DNA of 64,000 bases from Gracilariopsis chorda (GCA_003194525.1 NBIV01000222.1:1-64000), one strand, 5' to 3'. Shown: positions 45,463 through 57,476, numbered from the stretch's first letter. Numbers and translations: made by a program. The notes: generated by a model not told the origin, from the letters alone.

Positions 45463-46240
45463 ATGGATGGGGATCGAGTTACAGATACAAGGCGCCTCCC
45501 CCTTTTTTAAGGGAACGCAGACTACTATACTTGGAGGATATACGTTCGCAACTTGATGCAAGCCTCACAAGCACTCTTCGTGCTCAGTCAACAGCGACCC
45601 ATAGAGGGACAAAGTACCGCCCAAGCGCGAAAGCGCTGGGACGATGCCGATAGGAAAGTAATTTCTATTATTGTGCAAACCTCAGGCATACAACCCATCG
45701 TCGCCGTCTCAGACCTATTAGAACGAAAGCATTGCACCTCATTAGAAGTATGGACAAACTTGGAATCAATCTATAAGAAGGAAAACATCCAGTTCAACAT
45801 GAACAGTCGTCAACGTCTAAGCAGTATGATATTCCATGATAGTGACTACATACAGAAGCTCCTACACGGCATGGAAATCATTTTATTAGAGCTTGCACGC
45901 TTAGGAGATCGATTACCTGATCTTCAACGCACTGCTTGCCTACCTAGGACACTCACCGAATCTCTAATGACGCGATCACTCTCCTAGCCGACGGCAATAA
46001 CATGGATTACGATCAAATCGTATCCCTCGTACGTTCTTAAATGGACAGAAGAAATCATTGAAAGTCCGCAACTACCTATGAGGCACAAGAAACAAGTAAA
46101 GCGCGAGAACATCCGTACCCAGCAGCCCATATATCTCACGCCGAACCAAAACAATCTACATTAAAACCCAGGAATGTCAGATGCTGAAACTGTAAAGTAG
46201 GACACATTCGCGCCGAATGCAGAGTAAGAAGAACGATTGG
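45463..46240 (+). pseudogene. gag: Gag of copia-1
   Basis: Starts at ATG 45463. A TAA at 45508 interrupts it, after which the frame continues with the typical copia start YYTWRIYVRNLM and a 144-codon open stretch to 45987. A zinc knuckle of form CxNCKxGHIRAEC lies near 46172-46222 but has TGA at its second position, where Trp or another aromatic residue is usual. Frame changes occur between the two parts. Confidence 0.75.
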
Positions 46241-46379
46241 CCACGCAAATAACAGACATCCTAAACGTGGAAGAAATCGCTTCCCCAATAGAAAAAAGAA
46301 CAGAAATCAAGGACCATGGAACTCAAACAGGCATGAACAAAACCCAAACCGAAACAATAGCCAACGATATAACACTAAA

Positions 46380-49300
46380 CAACAGCCACGAGGTTTCATG
46401 GCAATTACTAAGGGTATGTATTCCTGCTTTGATATTAAAGTCAACACATGGCTCGAATGTCCTGCGACACATGTGTTTTTGAATGACAAATCATTGTTCT
46501 GGGACTATCAACGTACTGGAGACGAAACAGTTCGCACGTGCGACCGCCAGTCTAGGATCGAAGAATACGGAACAATAAGACTCCCACTGGGAGACGGTTT
46601 GAGTCTTCCTGCAAAACACACACCATCCTTTGACTCTAACCTCATTTCCCTCTAAATACTCGCACAACATACTCGGGAAGAATTCTTGAACAACTCAGAG
46701 TCCACGTGCTTCATCATCAAACATCCGAACTCTGGTGATGTACCCTACCGGTCACAAGAGAGGGATGAACTATATCCTTTTCTGAACCCTATTCCCCCGC
46801 CAAGAGCACAAACGCAACCCCGTTCCCAGGAGACACCACCGAGCATGGCACGACAGATTTGGTCTTACAGGAAAGGATAGGCTCTTGTCCTGTTCGGAAC
46901 AATCGAAAGGGATCCCAAACATTTTACGCTCCGATTTATACAACACCCAATGCTCAGACAGTATTGAAGCAGGGACAAAACGGGCTGCCGTGGAACGCTC
47001 AGCGTCAATGGCCACGACGCCCCTAGAGCTGGTGCATACAGACCTTACTGGTCCGATCACCCCACCTTCATTACAAGGCTCGAGGTATATGCAGGTTCTC
47101 CTTGATGGCAACACAAGATCGTCATGTATATGCTTTATGGATAGGAAACTGCAGTTCTTCCCTTCCATAAGATGGTACGAGGCACGCGCAGAGAACGAGT
47201 TACCAGGCCATAAAATCTACCGCATTTGCCTTGCCGGGGGGGGGGGGGGGGGGGGGGTGAGAACCGATCTGAATACTTCATCACGTACGCGTCAGAAAAC
47301 GGAATCGTCCTCGAGTACTCTACACCGTACGCGCACCAGTCGAATGGAGCAACTGAAAAGATCATCCAAGACCTTTGGGAAACTTCAAGGACATTTCTGC
47401 ACGCTTCATAACTCCCACTAGAACTATGGGAAGATGCGATATCCGAAGCGAGCTGGATACGTAACCGCCTACCAAACTCACGTGTAGGTGTGCAGATTCC
47501 CTACATACTTTTGTTCAAGAGAAAGTCAGCATTTTCCAGACTTCTGAAGTTTGGACAAACGGGACATGCATTTATCCACAGGTCAGAGACTGTTCCCAAC
47601 AGAAAGCTCCTGCCTTGCGCACTTCCCGAACAATTTGTTGGAATGCAAAGCCTATGCACTCTGTACCGGATATAAATTCCTTTGCTACGCAGAGTAGTGA
47701 AATACAGACAACAGGACTTCACGGTCACAAAAGAAATGCTTCCTTCAATCAATCAACTGATTGATTTCTCCTCATTGAGACGATAATAAGACTAGATCGA
47801 AATGCGAGATGCCGACGAGAAACATATGGAAGCATCTCTAGCTCATTGCTTGGTATCAAGGGAAAGGTATGAAAACAAGGAACAGGAAGTCATGGTTCTA
47901 ATGACCTTTAGAGATGCACGCAACATTCCAAAGTTGCTTGATGTAATCAATAGGAAGTACGAGGCTTCGACCAGCAGAAACAAGTGGAAGCTGGTGGACC
48001 GGAAACCTGAAATAAAATCACTGCCATTCCTGTGGACGTTCATCGCGAAGCATATAAACAGCACGCCACTGAAGGTTCTGCCAATTTTTCGATGTGTGGT
48101 CCAAGGAGACGAACAGGAGCCGTACTAGGATTAATATCTGGAAAAGTTGTACGCCTCCGTAGCACGGCTAGAGACAATCCCACTCGGGCTGGCGAAATCG
48201 GCTGCACTAGGTTTAATAATGGAAACCTTGGATATAAGTAACGCTTACTTATACGGAGACTTGGACAAGCCATTAGTAAAGGAACAGCCTACAAACGAGT
48301 CGGGCTCGTCATATCAACGTGAAAAGGTCTGGTTACTACTGAAGTCGATGTATAGTGCGAAACAAGCCGGACACATCTAGGGATCGCTATTCCATTCAGA
48401 GCTGATGCAACTAAAATTTCGGCAGTCGCGAACGGACAGCCGGCTGTACATCTGCAAGTCGAGTATTAGATTTATTATACTCGTGGTTGTAGTCGACGAC
48501 GTACTAATGTTGTCGGACACAAGATATCTCCTGGAATACTTTAAGGAAGAGATGAAGAAACTCTTTCAAGTGAAGTTTCTTGGTGTGGCAAAGTCTTTTA
48601 TTGAGATGGACATCGACAGGGACAGCAAAGCCATTTGGGTATCACAAGAGAAATACGTCGTGAAGACGTTAGAGAAGTACTGATTAGTGAACTGCAATCC
48701 TGCCCAAACTCTGTTGCCTACCCCTTGCGATCTGACGGATCTGAAAGACGACGAAGAAGGTCTGTCCACTGTGCTAGCCCGATACCGGAAACTGGTAGGG
48801 CATTTGATGTACGTGGCTGTGAAGTCAACGCCTTACTTCATGTTCGCAGCATCAATGCTAGAGAGGCAGGTGAATGCTTCTGGAAAGAGAAATGCTGGAC
48901 TTGCAAAAAGGGTTCTAGGGTAACTGAAAGGTACGAAGGACTAGTGCCTACAGTTCTCATCAAGCGCCAAAGTGCCGATGAAACCCTATTGCTATGCATA
49001 CTGGGCTAATTGCAAGGACGCTGAAAAGTCTACCATTGGTTTACTGGTAAAAGTAAACGAAGGACCCATTCTTTGGAATACAAAAAAGCAGACGATAATT
49101 GCGCTATCGTCTAGAGTAGATGAATACATTGCACTCTCCTACTGCAGAAAAGCCTTGAAATGTCTAAGGAAATTGTTCTAGGAAATGCTAAATTAAACCA
49201 TCTTTCAAGATGAATCGGAAGAAGTTTATCCCATCTTGGTATTTTGTGGTAGCTCCGCGGCGTTGTCAATCGTTCAAAATGCCCGGACGTCTGAGCGTAA

Positions 49301-49472
49301 AAATAATATTGCTCTGGAGTTGAACAGTGTTAAAAAGTTGATGGAAAATGGCATTGTTTGCATGAAATACGGACAAACTGAAATGAGGCCTGCCGACGTG
49401 TGTACGAAGTCGTTTAAGCAAGACTGTCTGCAAACATTGGGTTTCATATGTCTCGTACATCGTCACTTCTGA
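46380..49472 (+). pseudogene. pol: Pol of copia-1 (protease, integrase, RT, RNase H)
   Basis: Order protease-integrase-RT, diagnostic of Ty1/copia. Protease: WLECPATHVF (46449 onward), where the usual D-S/T-G triad has become E-C-P (46455-46463). Integrase: AWHDRFG, LELVHTDLTGPI (first Asp at 47041-47043), a 22-G tract (47236-47257) at the place of the second Asp segment, then PYAHQSNGATEK with the Glu. RT: METLDISNAYLYGDL and VVVDDVLML (DD at 48495-48500). RNase H: YRKLVGHLMYVA, WNTKKQTIIALSS and RPADVCTKSF, ending near 49470. Multiple stops and frameshifts. Confidence 0.9.
47236..47257 (+). repeat. 22-G homopolymer
   Basis: Uninterrupted run of 22 G inside the copia-1 integrase; the reading frame upstream and downstream differs. 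It is either real slippage expansion or an assembly artefact. Confidence 0.9.
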
Positions 49473-49745
49473 TTTTCCTTAGACAAAGTTTTTAGCACTT
49501 GTGTCTTTTTATTTGTGATTTTGTTTTTTCTTTTATTTTTGTAACAGAAGTAAGAACCCTTTGTTCCGGTATACGGATCTGGGTAATTTAAAAATTGCTA
49601 TACCTTTTCCTTTTGGTGCAGATTTTTCCTACAAGGTTTTGCTGCACAAAAAGGGTTTTAACGGGGGCACTTTTAGTCAATTAATCGAGATAGATTCTAG
49701 TAGTACGCAATCATGACACTTTGTTCATAACTGCGAGGGATGGCG

Positions 49746-49892
49746 TGAATGGCTGTACCAGCCGTTCAGTGAAACGTGTTGATGTACACGTTTCACTGAA
49801 CCTGGCACTCAGATTATCAATAAAGCACCGCCGGCGGCTCTGGCTGACCTCGTGTGTCGGTCAAGCCGCCAGGCACTACCCCGCGTTTTTCA
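49746..49892 (+). repeat. 147-bp structured repeat, right copy (candidate LTR)
   Basis: Same length as the left copy, nine differences (about 94% identical). The 15-bp stem and AATAAA are unchanged. The palindrome reads CCGCCGGCGG and the stem GGCGGC/GCCGCC, so three of the nine changes are coordinated and keep pairing. Confidence 0.8.
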
Positions 49893-50727
49893 CGTTGCTG
49901 TGTAACCATTGGATGTCTTGTGAACATGATGTACACAACGCATTTGCTGTTTCCCTGCGGGCATGTGCGTTGTGTTGGGAAAGAAAAGAGGTGCAGGGAG
50001 CTTCAAACATACGCCTGGGCATCTTTGCTTGTTCTGCACGGTATCAACCTGTAAAAATCGGTTGAATGGTAAGCTGAAGTGGGAGCTATCAAGGATAGCA
50101 GCCATTGGTAACTACAATTCATTTCCGTATACGCTCCAGAGATACATCATGAATTCTAAGTTTCTGTCCAGCATGGCAGCCAAGTCGACATAAGACGTCA
50201 CGACACTTGTGGGTGTTCGCTCGCTTGTTGGCAAAAGCTGGTTGCTGTAATACCAAACCGGCCAATCGATATACTCTTATATACAGGGCTTCCACCCTGA
50301 AGCGCACCATCCCACCCACCAGCACCAGGCACACGCTTCATCTGCAGAGAAGAGCGGTTTCAGCAATAAGGACACCTTTTATGTTACACCGCTACCATTT
50401 GTGGAGCTGCGCTTTCGGTTTAGGTGTGAGGTTCAAAGGGGATAGCATTCCTGTATCGACGACGTTTCATATCTGTGTTCCATCACCTTTTTACACCGTT
50501 TCCAGAACTGCTGTGAATCTTACAAGAATTCGACACTTTTTGCCGAACATACTACTCTCTTCGCCAGCCATCGGCTTAGCCCTCTATCTCTTTAAAAGCG
50601 CTTGTTTCCCATTCTAGGCTTCTTTCGACGAACTAATCATCATCTTCTTCACCAGGCTCAACATCATCATCCATTTCTGCAAAACAAGATTATTTTCTTT
50701 CTCCTCTACACCTACCAAGAACCAAGA

Positions 50728-51102
50728 ATGGCTTCACGCAGACTCGCTTTCATTTCAAGGATATTCGTGCTTTTCATCACTCTTGGGCAAGGGCTCTATG
50801 GAGAGTGGCATAGATGTCGCGGGGGGAAAGGAACTTGCATCAACACAAAAAAGTACGTTTGTCGTTATAAGCGTACGGTTGAAAATCGTTGTCCAGGGCC
50901 TAAAAGTGTTCGATGCTGCATTCCTCCCGGTGGTATTTCTACCAAGCATTGTCGCAGGCGTTGGGGAGTTTGTCAAGATATTCTCGATTGTAATACTGGG
51001 TATACTCAGAGGAACTTGTGTCCCGGGCCAGCCAAATTCAAGTGCTGCATCCCGTTCAATGGTGCGAAAGGTGTTCCTAGCTATGTGGAAGCCGCTTTGT
51101 AG
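50728..51102 (+). CDS. Small secreted protein with two cysteine-rich CPGP-CC modules
   Basis: 124 residues from ATG 50728 (chosen because it starts a clear signal peptide; the frame is open upstream to 50602). Residues 1-25 form a signal peptide (charged start, hydrophobic FISRIFVLFITLG, likely cut near GLYG/EW). Two tandem modules follow, each C...GxC...C...CPGPxxxxCC (about residues 30-64 and 74-112), six cysteines each, probably three disulfides per module. This pattern resembles the short defensin-like module found at the N-terminus of some eukaryotic NlpC/P60 and other wall-acting enzymes (recalled, not searched). The chain is basic. Role unknown; antimicrobial or wall-binding activity is inference. 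A TATATA motif lies at 50278, too far upstream to call a promoter. Confidence 0.7.
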   Translation: MASRRLAFISRIFVLFITLGQGLYGEWHRCRGGKGTCINTKKYVCRYKRTVENRCPGPKSVRCCIPPGGISTKHCRRRWGVCQDILDCNTGYTQRNLCPGPAKFKCCIPFNGAKGVPSYVEAAL

Positions 51103-52639
51103 AACGAATAGCCCTAATACCTCACAATATTAGATCTACTCAATCTATTGATATGCAAAGGAATGCGCTGACGAGTACGACTATGCACGGCTGGGAAAAT
51201 GATTGCAAAACCGGCAGAAAGCTCTTCTTGTAGACAGACTGAATTCCCGCTTTTTTTAGTTGCACACTATGGCGATAGTGATAGATCGATGAAAAGCTAG
51301 CTAGAAGAGTTGCTGCAATGGTGCGTAAAAGATTTGGAGATTATTCTTCCCAGGCTGCTGCTTTTTGAGAGATCTTTATTGGCTTTTGTTAAAAGGGAAG
51401 GCGCAGGTAAAACCCAAGACATTCAGACCGTGGTGAAAGCAACTGGCGAAGAAGCACTTTGACACTCAAATCAGGTCCCATAATCCATTGCATGTGCAAA
51501 GTTGATGGTAGATGAATGAGCCAATGTTTCGCAGCGCGCAATCGTTGGGATCCAAAGATTTCTTCCAGGATCTCCCGGTGTTTATGACTAGAGGACTGCG
51601 CGGGCAAGTAAAGACGTGTCGAATGTGATTATGGTGTTGGGTGTTGGAAGGAATGGGTGACAATAAGAGAGGGTCCGGGGCGATTTGCGCAAGTGAAACT
51701 CTAGTATCAAATATTGGGACACATTGATAGTATTCGAAGCTTGCTCTGATGAATATTTAAGAAAGACGTTCCTGAAACATCATAGTAAAGAGCGAGAGAG
51801 CAGCGAAAGTCAAACAGTACATCCAGGTACGTCTTGAAGATCGTACATAGAGATCTGTACTATCATGAGACGAATGGGGATTTGCAGCAACACCTTTCGA
51901 ACTTTCAGAGGACTCGGTGAGATGTAGCTTGATTGCAGGTTCCAATTGCAACTATTAATTGAAAGTGTCCCCACCAGCAGACTCGAGATCCGAAAACCTT
52001 GATACTAAGATTTTATGGATTTGTTAGAGCAGCATGATGCTTTCGGAGGGCCAATTTTCGAAAACCATGCTGATATTTTCGATTATATGAAGTGACAAAG
52101 ACTTGCTGCGTAATACTGGAAATTAAATCTTTGAGGAAAGACTTTAGTTTCTGTACTCTCTATGGTACACGTCTTGATTGCCATAACACATGAAACAACT
52201 CTCCCAATAAAATAGTTACGGATATGTTACAGATATTGAAAGACAACTTGCAGCCGATAGGCATGGTAGCTTGGCCTGGTCTGAGCTGAATATTTGGTTG
52301 GTGATGCTTCAGACCAGATCGGGAACTCTTGCGGAAAGAAAGGCTGAGTTGTGATAAAAGAATGGTTTTCCATGAAAAGAGGAGCGAGAGCCAGTGTGGA
52401 ATGGTGACATTGTAAAACATGTTGTGAACATTGATGCAGAAACCTTTTGGGCTACGTTTTGCTGCAAGGGTAGACTCAAAAAGGCAAGGCTCTGTACTTG
52501 AGGTATACGGAGGATCAGGGAAGATGTCAATCTTCAACCATGGCCAATCAATTGGCCTACCCTCTTCGGAAGATTAGTTCTCAAAAACAGCTAATTGAGT
52601 ATTGTGTGCAAGAATACGGTATTGGTCATCTTCTGTGAG
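51103..52639. other. No recognisable gene
   Basis: Scattered short frames; a 125-codon minus frame (52160-52537) has no recognisable features. Nothing else seen. Confidence 0.4.
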
Positions 52640-53072
52640 CACGACTGACCACGACAACATACCTGCCGCGTCGGCGAGTTCAAACAATTTTCCCTCACGG
52701 GATGTCGTTAAACTCCCCCAGGCGATCGGCGGACTAGTCGCCTCCGTCGACCAGGGATGTCTCTATGAGCGACCAGGCAGTCAGCAGACCGACGGCCCCA
52801 AGCGACCTGGGTGGCACTGTCCACAAAAGGCCCCCGCTACGCCCTGTGAAACAGTAGGCACGACGCACGCGCTTCACAGAAGATCTTGCCAGTCTTTCTT
52901 TGAATTTCCCGGAAGGGTCTAAAGGTTCCCACTGAAACTCAGGTGGCAGTCTGTTGAGCTCTACGCGCAGTTAGACTCAACGAGGGGAACAACACAACAC
53001 AACAATGGGCACTCAGGCTCTGCCTCTCTGCGAGTGCAGGCCTTGCCTTTACTGATGCCGACTATATAGTCC

Positions 53073-53441
53073 TTGTCGATCGCCTTCGCGACCTTTCCGA
53101 CAATTAGACTTACGTTCGAATTATTGTCAGCTCGTACAGGCTTGGCGGCCTTTGGGACAAACGAAGCTACACCACTCTGCATCGCGCAACAAGTCTTACA
53201 TCACGCAGCCTCCCAACATCGCGTGGATTTTGCAAGAACGCCAGCTTGCCCATACAGGGATCTGAATGGTTTTGCAGAATATTTTACGGAACTTGCGCCA
53301 GAATTGAAGGAAATCAGTGAGCAGATGCAACTTTTGCTTTCACGCGGTGTGTCTGACTTCTCTACAATCCTATCGCAGAGAAGCAAAATGAGTTCGCGAC
53401 CGGGTCTCCTACGATGCCTAACAACTTCACGACCATTATAA
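53073..53441 (+). pseudogene. LINE ORF1, partial
   Basis: 122-codon open frame preceding ORF2 and overlapping it by 28 bases, the usual LINE arrangement. Helical, no zinc knuckle seen. Upstream sequence (about 52980-53110) is coding-like in another frame, so the true start is lost to a frameshift. Confidence 0.5.
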
Positions 53442-54250
53442 ATACGAGTTCACAAAAATCAAGGACGAAGGTAAGTATTCTTCAACATAACTGTCGAAAT
53501 CTTCTAAAATCAGGAAAAAGCACCGAGCTTGCACCCATTGCTCACCAATATAACGCAGATGTTTTCTGTCTGCAAGAGACGACATCTTCAACCCCAGGAC
53601 GATGCACTAACAATCCAACGGTATGCTGCGATTTGAACATGCGATCGGATTCCGACTTACTCAAGCGCAGTGAGAAGAGGAAGCAGGTCACCAAATACCA
53701 ACGAAGAGGCTATCATGCATACCTCATTGAAGCCAGAAGTGTAAGATCAGAAATCACAGTATTAGTCGCACTAAGAACTTCAAAAGGTCTTCTTCGATTC
53801 AGAAATGTGTATGTCCCGCGGCAGCTAGCCGACAATTACTGTGCAGATCAAACTGACGAACGCCATATGGTAATAGGAGACTGCAATGTATGGGGATCAT
53901 CGTATCCCGATAGATTACAAACGATAGGCATAGAATTAGAAAATTATTTGCATTCAACCGACAAATATATCATGAACACAGACATCATTGCTACGCAATC
54001 TGACCCCTCGACCAGAAGGCATAGCGGAATAGTCATCTCAGCAGTGTCAAGCAAGTGGCTGCCATATGAAACATGGAATGCACAAGAAACTCTTTTTTCA
54101 GATCATCACGTTTTGCATCACCACATTGGAAACCGGTCTATTCTCAGGACAGGAAAACGGAAGAAAGAAGTGCAAGTTGAATTCTGCGTACAGACCAGCG
54201 TACCAGGAAGAAGTAAAAAGAGAACTCAGAAACAGTCCAGAACCTTTTGA
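53414..54250 (+). pseudogene. LINE ORF2 N-terminus: APE-type endonuclease
   Basis: 278 codons from ATG 53414. The endonuclease nicks target DNA to prime reverse transcription. Expected active-site residues are present: Asn26 (QHNCRN), Glu55 (LQET), Asp156/Asn158 (GDCN) and Asp230/His231 (SDHH). The frame ends at 54250 before the reverse transcriptase, so ORF2 is frameshifted there; a 15-bp hairpin lies 40 bp further on. Confidence 0.85.
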
Positions 54251-54837
54251 TACTATCGATGCACAAAATGCGGCCTTCACGAACGTTCGCGCTGCTTTGA
54301 GAACGTTCGAACGCAGTTCTCAAAGCAGCGGACAAAACTATCCCCAAAGGCGACCGAGCCCGATCCAGCCCATGGTCGTCAGAATAAGCTTCTGAAGCGA
54401 TGAAATAGAGAAAGGAAGCCTGGAGAAAATACATAATGAACCAAACAGATGATTCGAAATCAAAACTGTATAGAATACGACATGATACCGCCCAAGTAAT
54501 AGACAAGCTGAAAAGAGATGCGTGGCGGAAACTCATGTCCAATCTCTCACAGACACCAGAAGATGCAACGTTATGGAAGATCGTTAGAGCCATGAACCAA
54601 GGCAAACAATCAACTTAATCACTTTGTCTCCCAGATGGGGATGGATGAAAAGACAGGAGACGGGCGAAATGGTTCCTAAGGTACGAGATAAGGACAGGAA
54701 AATACGAAGGCAATAGAACGGAAATTAGAAATCGGTATAGGACACTTCTCGACTCATATCATCGACAGGCGTAGGAAGAGAGTTATATTACCTTCAATAT
54801 GCGGGACGTGCAGGTTGCTTTAGAAGAGATGAATCCG

Positions 54838-56384
54838 AAAGAAAACCCAGGCTTAGACGGTATCCCAATAGTATTACTTCAACATCTACCGGATACTGGA
54901 AAACGAAGGCTGCTCCCGCTTATCAATAGGTTATGCAAGAACTCTGAGGTACCTGCCACATGGCGAGTACTAACGTAAATACCAATTCTCAAGCCGGGGC
55001 CGGACCGTAATTTTCAACCGTTATCCCTAAATTATGTCATGGCCCGTACAGCCAAGAGAATGGTCTACAAAGTTTTCATGCAATGGCAACAGCCACTCCT
55101 GCCGCAAACCCAAGCAGGATTTCGTATTCACAGGTCAATTGAGGAGCAGATGAAGGCTTTATGTGCAAGAGTGACACACGGATGGAATGAGAGGCCACAA
55201 AACATGGCCATATTCTGCAACTTCTCAGCTGCCTATGACCGCGTCCCACATCATGAACTCTTGGCAAAACTGGCAAACATGCAATTTCAAAGGTTACTAT
55301 GGAGATTGTGGTGCAATGCCCCAAAGGAGAAAAACACCGAAAGACGTTCGGGATCTTCCTCTCAAGAGGTGAACCCAGTTGGGTAGAGCCCTCCCAGAGG
55401 TGTCACGGCGAAGCCGGTTTGTAAGACCAGGGACACCTGTCGCGACTTGCGCACGGAGGTGAAGGCGAAGAATCGGTATCCGCGTGAGCGGGATGTGGTC
55501 CTCAGTAGAGGTATGTTTCCACGTAAGTGGGGGCGTGTGGGCGGATGCGCACGCGAGGGCCGCGGATAGCGGGAGGTGCTACCCTAAAAAGGGGAAAAAG
55601 GAAGGGCGAAGAGGAGAAAAAGAGGGCGAAGTGAGTCGCGAGAGTGACGAACAGATACGGCGATGCCGGTAACAATATCCCTATACAGGGCGAAACACCA
55701 ATGCAATTGGAACAATTATACTCCCAGTGATGGGTCCCTTTAGATGTGCAAGGGGGTTAGATGTCCCGTGGGTTACGGCGTTTCCCTCCAAGGAGGAGTA
55801 GAGTACGCGCGCAAGCGGCAACAACTAGAGCCAATTCCCCAGGTTGGGGTCCCTTGTTGGGGAAGGTTTACTGGTGCGACGGCAGTGCGCCGTCGCACTA
55901 AGTACTAGCTTCCCAGAAATGGGTGTGAAAATAATAAATAATATTAACTAAAATACTCCACATTTCGTGGCAACATCCACTACTGTGGTCAACCGCCAAT
56001 TGGACCAAAACCGTGTCCCACGTGTCCATATCCACCATAGTGGGGCGTAGTTCATATACACACTACACAACCGATAATATCGGGAAAGCGTTCAAGTACC
56101 AAGAATCCCTCTCTGAGGGCGTTGCACTACAGAGATGGATACGAGCATTCATCATGGACAGGAGGTGGCGGTGCCGGTGGAACACAGCACTAAATGTTGG
56201 TACAACAATCAATCTTAAGACTCTCAAATACGCGAATCAGAAAAAATGGTCTACATTGAAAAGAGAAGCAGAGAAGAAACTGCCAGAGCTCGGGCTGCTT
56301 CATCCGCCACGCGCTTTGCTTTCAATCGAGCCAGGACTCGCCAAAATACAGAATGTGGAGTTCCAATATACTCCGTGTTCCTAA
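54838..56384 (+). pseudogene. LINE reverse transcriptase, interrupted by solo LTR
   Basis: RT begins with NPGLDGIPIVLL (54845 on), then PATWRVLT, a stop, and IPILKPGPD. From 55039: QAGFRIHRSIEEQM and motif A as CNFSAAYDRVPH, where the first catalytic Asp is Asn (55219-55221). The LTR 55307-56131 splits the frame after KGYYGD-type sequence; beyond it WIRAFIMDRRWRCRW continues the RT. The YADD motif is missing: sequence jumps to post-catalytic material, implying an internal deletion. Non-functional. Confidence 0.85.
55307..56131 (-). repeat. Solo LTR of the A/B gypsy family inside the LINE
   Basis: 825 bp, minus orientation, TGTGG...CTACA on the plus strand, flanked by perfect GAGAT duplications (55302-55306, 56132-56136). 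It is very similar to the LTRs of element B, hence young. It shows the LINE was present before this gypsy insertion. Confidence 0.96.
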
Positions 56385-56439
56385 GAAGATAATAAAACAG
56401 TCCAACAAGAAGCAGCGCAAGCACTGCTAGGCACAATAC

Positions 56440-57400
56440 AGCGAGCACAATGCGAAATATGGAGCGATGGGTCGGTAGGAGGGCCATCAGAACAACCAGA
56501 GAACAACGAATCCAGAATTGCGGTAGAGTGGACTGATGGATTGTTTACAGGGAGCGCTAGGACGTTTGTCGAATCTATGACAGCACAACCTCAGTGCCGC
56601 CAGTTTTATGAACAACATCGCCGAATGCCAGACGTGTTTGTATGCTGTGATAATGAATACGTCATGGCGTACTCCTTTCTGGCTTCTTAGATCATATTAG
56701 ATGCAAGCGGGCATAAATTGGGTTCTCAGCTCCTTTCCGTGAAGAAAATAGGAACGACAGCCTACACTATCTCTTGGGTTGACAACAGTCCTGAAAAAAA
56801 AGACGCCACACTACTGGCTGGAGTGGAAGTGTCCTCGTTCACAGGAGAAGTCACCGCTGCAAAACACGCGCTAGGAAAGGTTTTGCACAGATGCAAACTG
56901 GGATGGAAAGGAAGAATCAGATTGGTAACGGGCTCCAGAAGTATGGTAGATGAATTACAGAGCTCGCTTCCACAGCAACCCTCTTTGTTGCAAACTGTTT
57001 CACGAATCCTAAGTTCCATCGGCGAAAGAAGGCACTGCCTCATTGACATCGTTTTGATACCCGGTCACTGCAGCCTTCTGCAGAACAAATGGGTGGATAG
57101 CCTTGCAAAGCCAGGTTTAATAATTCCTTTGACATATCAAGTCAGAGTACCGGTCTACTTTGAGGGGGTCAAAACACGAATAATGGCTGCCTCTAGGGCC
57201 AAAACTTTGATCGATGATGTCTCAGAAGAAATACAGCGCATCATATTGTCGCGGAAGTCAGAAATCACGCTGTCTCAGATCTACGTACGACGTACGCCGA
57301 AGCTTCACTTTTTTGCAAGCTAAATAGAAAAAAAAAGTCACAGTGCGACTACAACACGCGCCCTACTTACAGCCCTGAACACTATGTGATTCATTGTGCC
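56440..57400 (+). pseudogene. LINE RNase H and terminal zinc knuckle
   Basis: RNase H starts with EIWSDGSV (56455 on) and continues in the 201-codon frame 56718-57323 with SSFTGEVTAAKHAL (Glu) and IVLIPGHCSLLQNKWVDSLAK (His/Asn/Asp). The third-strand motif reads VTGSRSM where an Asp is usual. A tail CDYNTRPTYSPEHYVIHC lies at about 57344-57397 in another frame, matching the Cys/His knuckle that ends many LINEs. Confidence 0.8.
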
Positions 57401-57476
57401 AAGCGGACGGAATCTAATGTTGTAGGAGCTAATTTCAGCTTCATAGAAGCAACTAGAAACCAGAATAATCTAGATG

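Larger units (their letters stand above)
43480..49892 (+). mobile_element. Decayed Ty1/copia element (copia-1) with candidate 147-bp LTRs
   Basis: Plus-strand copia gag-pol remnant between two direct 147-bp repeats with TG...CA ends. Right after the left repeat comes TGGTAGCA (43627-43634), the start of a primer site complementary to initiator tRNA-Met as used by many copia elements; right before the right repeat is the purine-rich GAGGGATGGCG. These support LTR identity. Flanking 5-mers do not match, and the leader is long (1.8 kb), so the boundary call is moderate. The coding remnant itself is certain. Confidence 0.65.
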
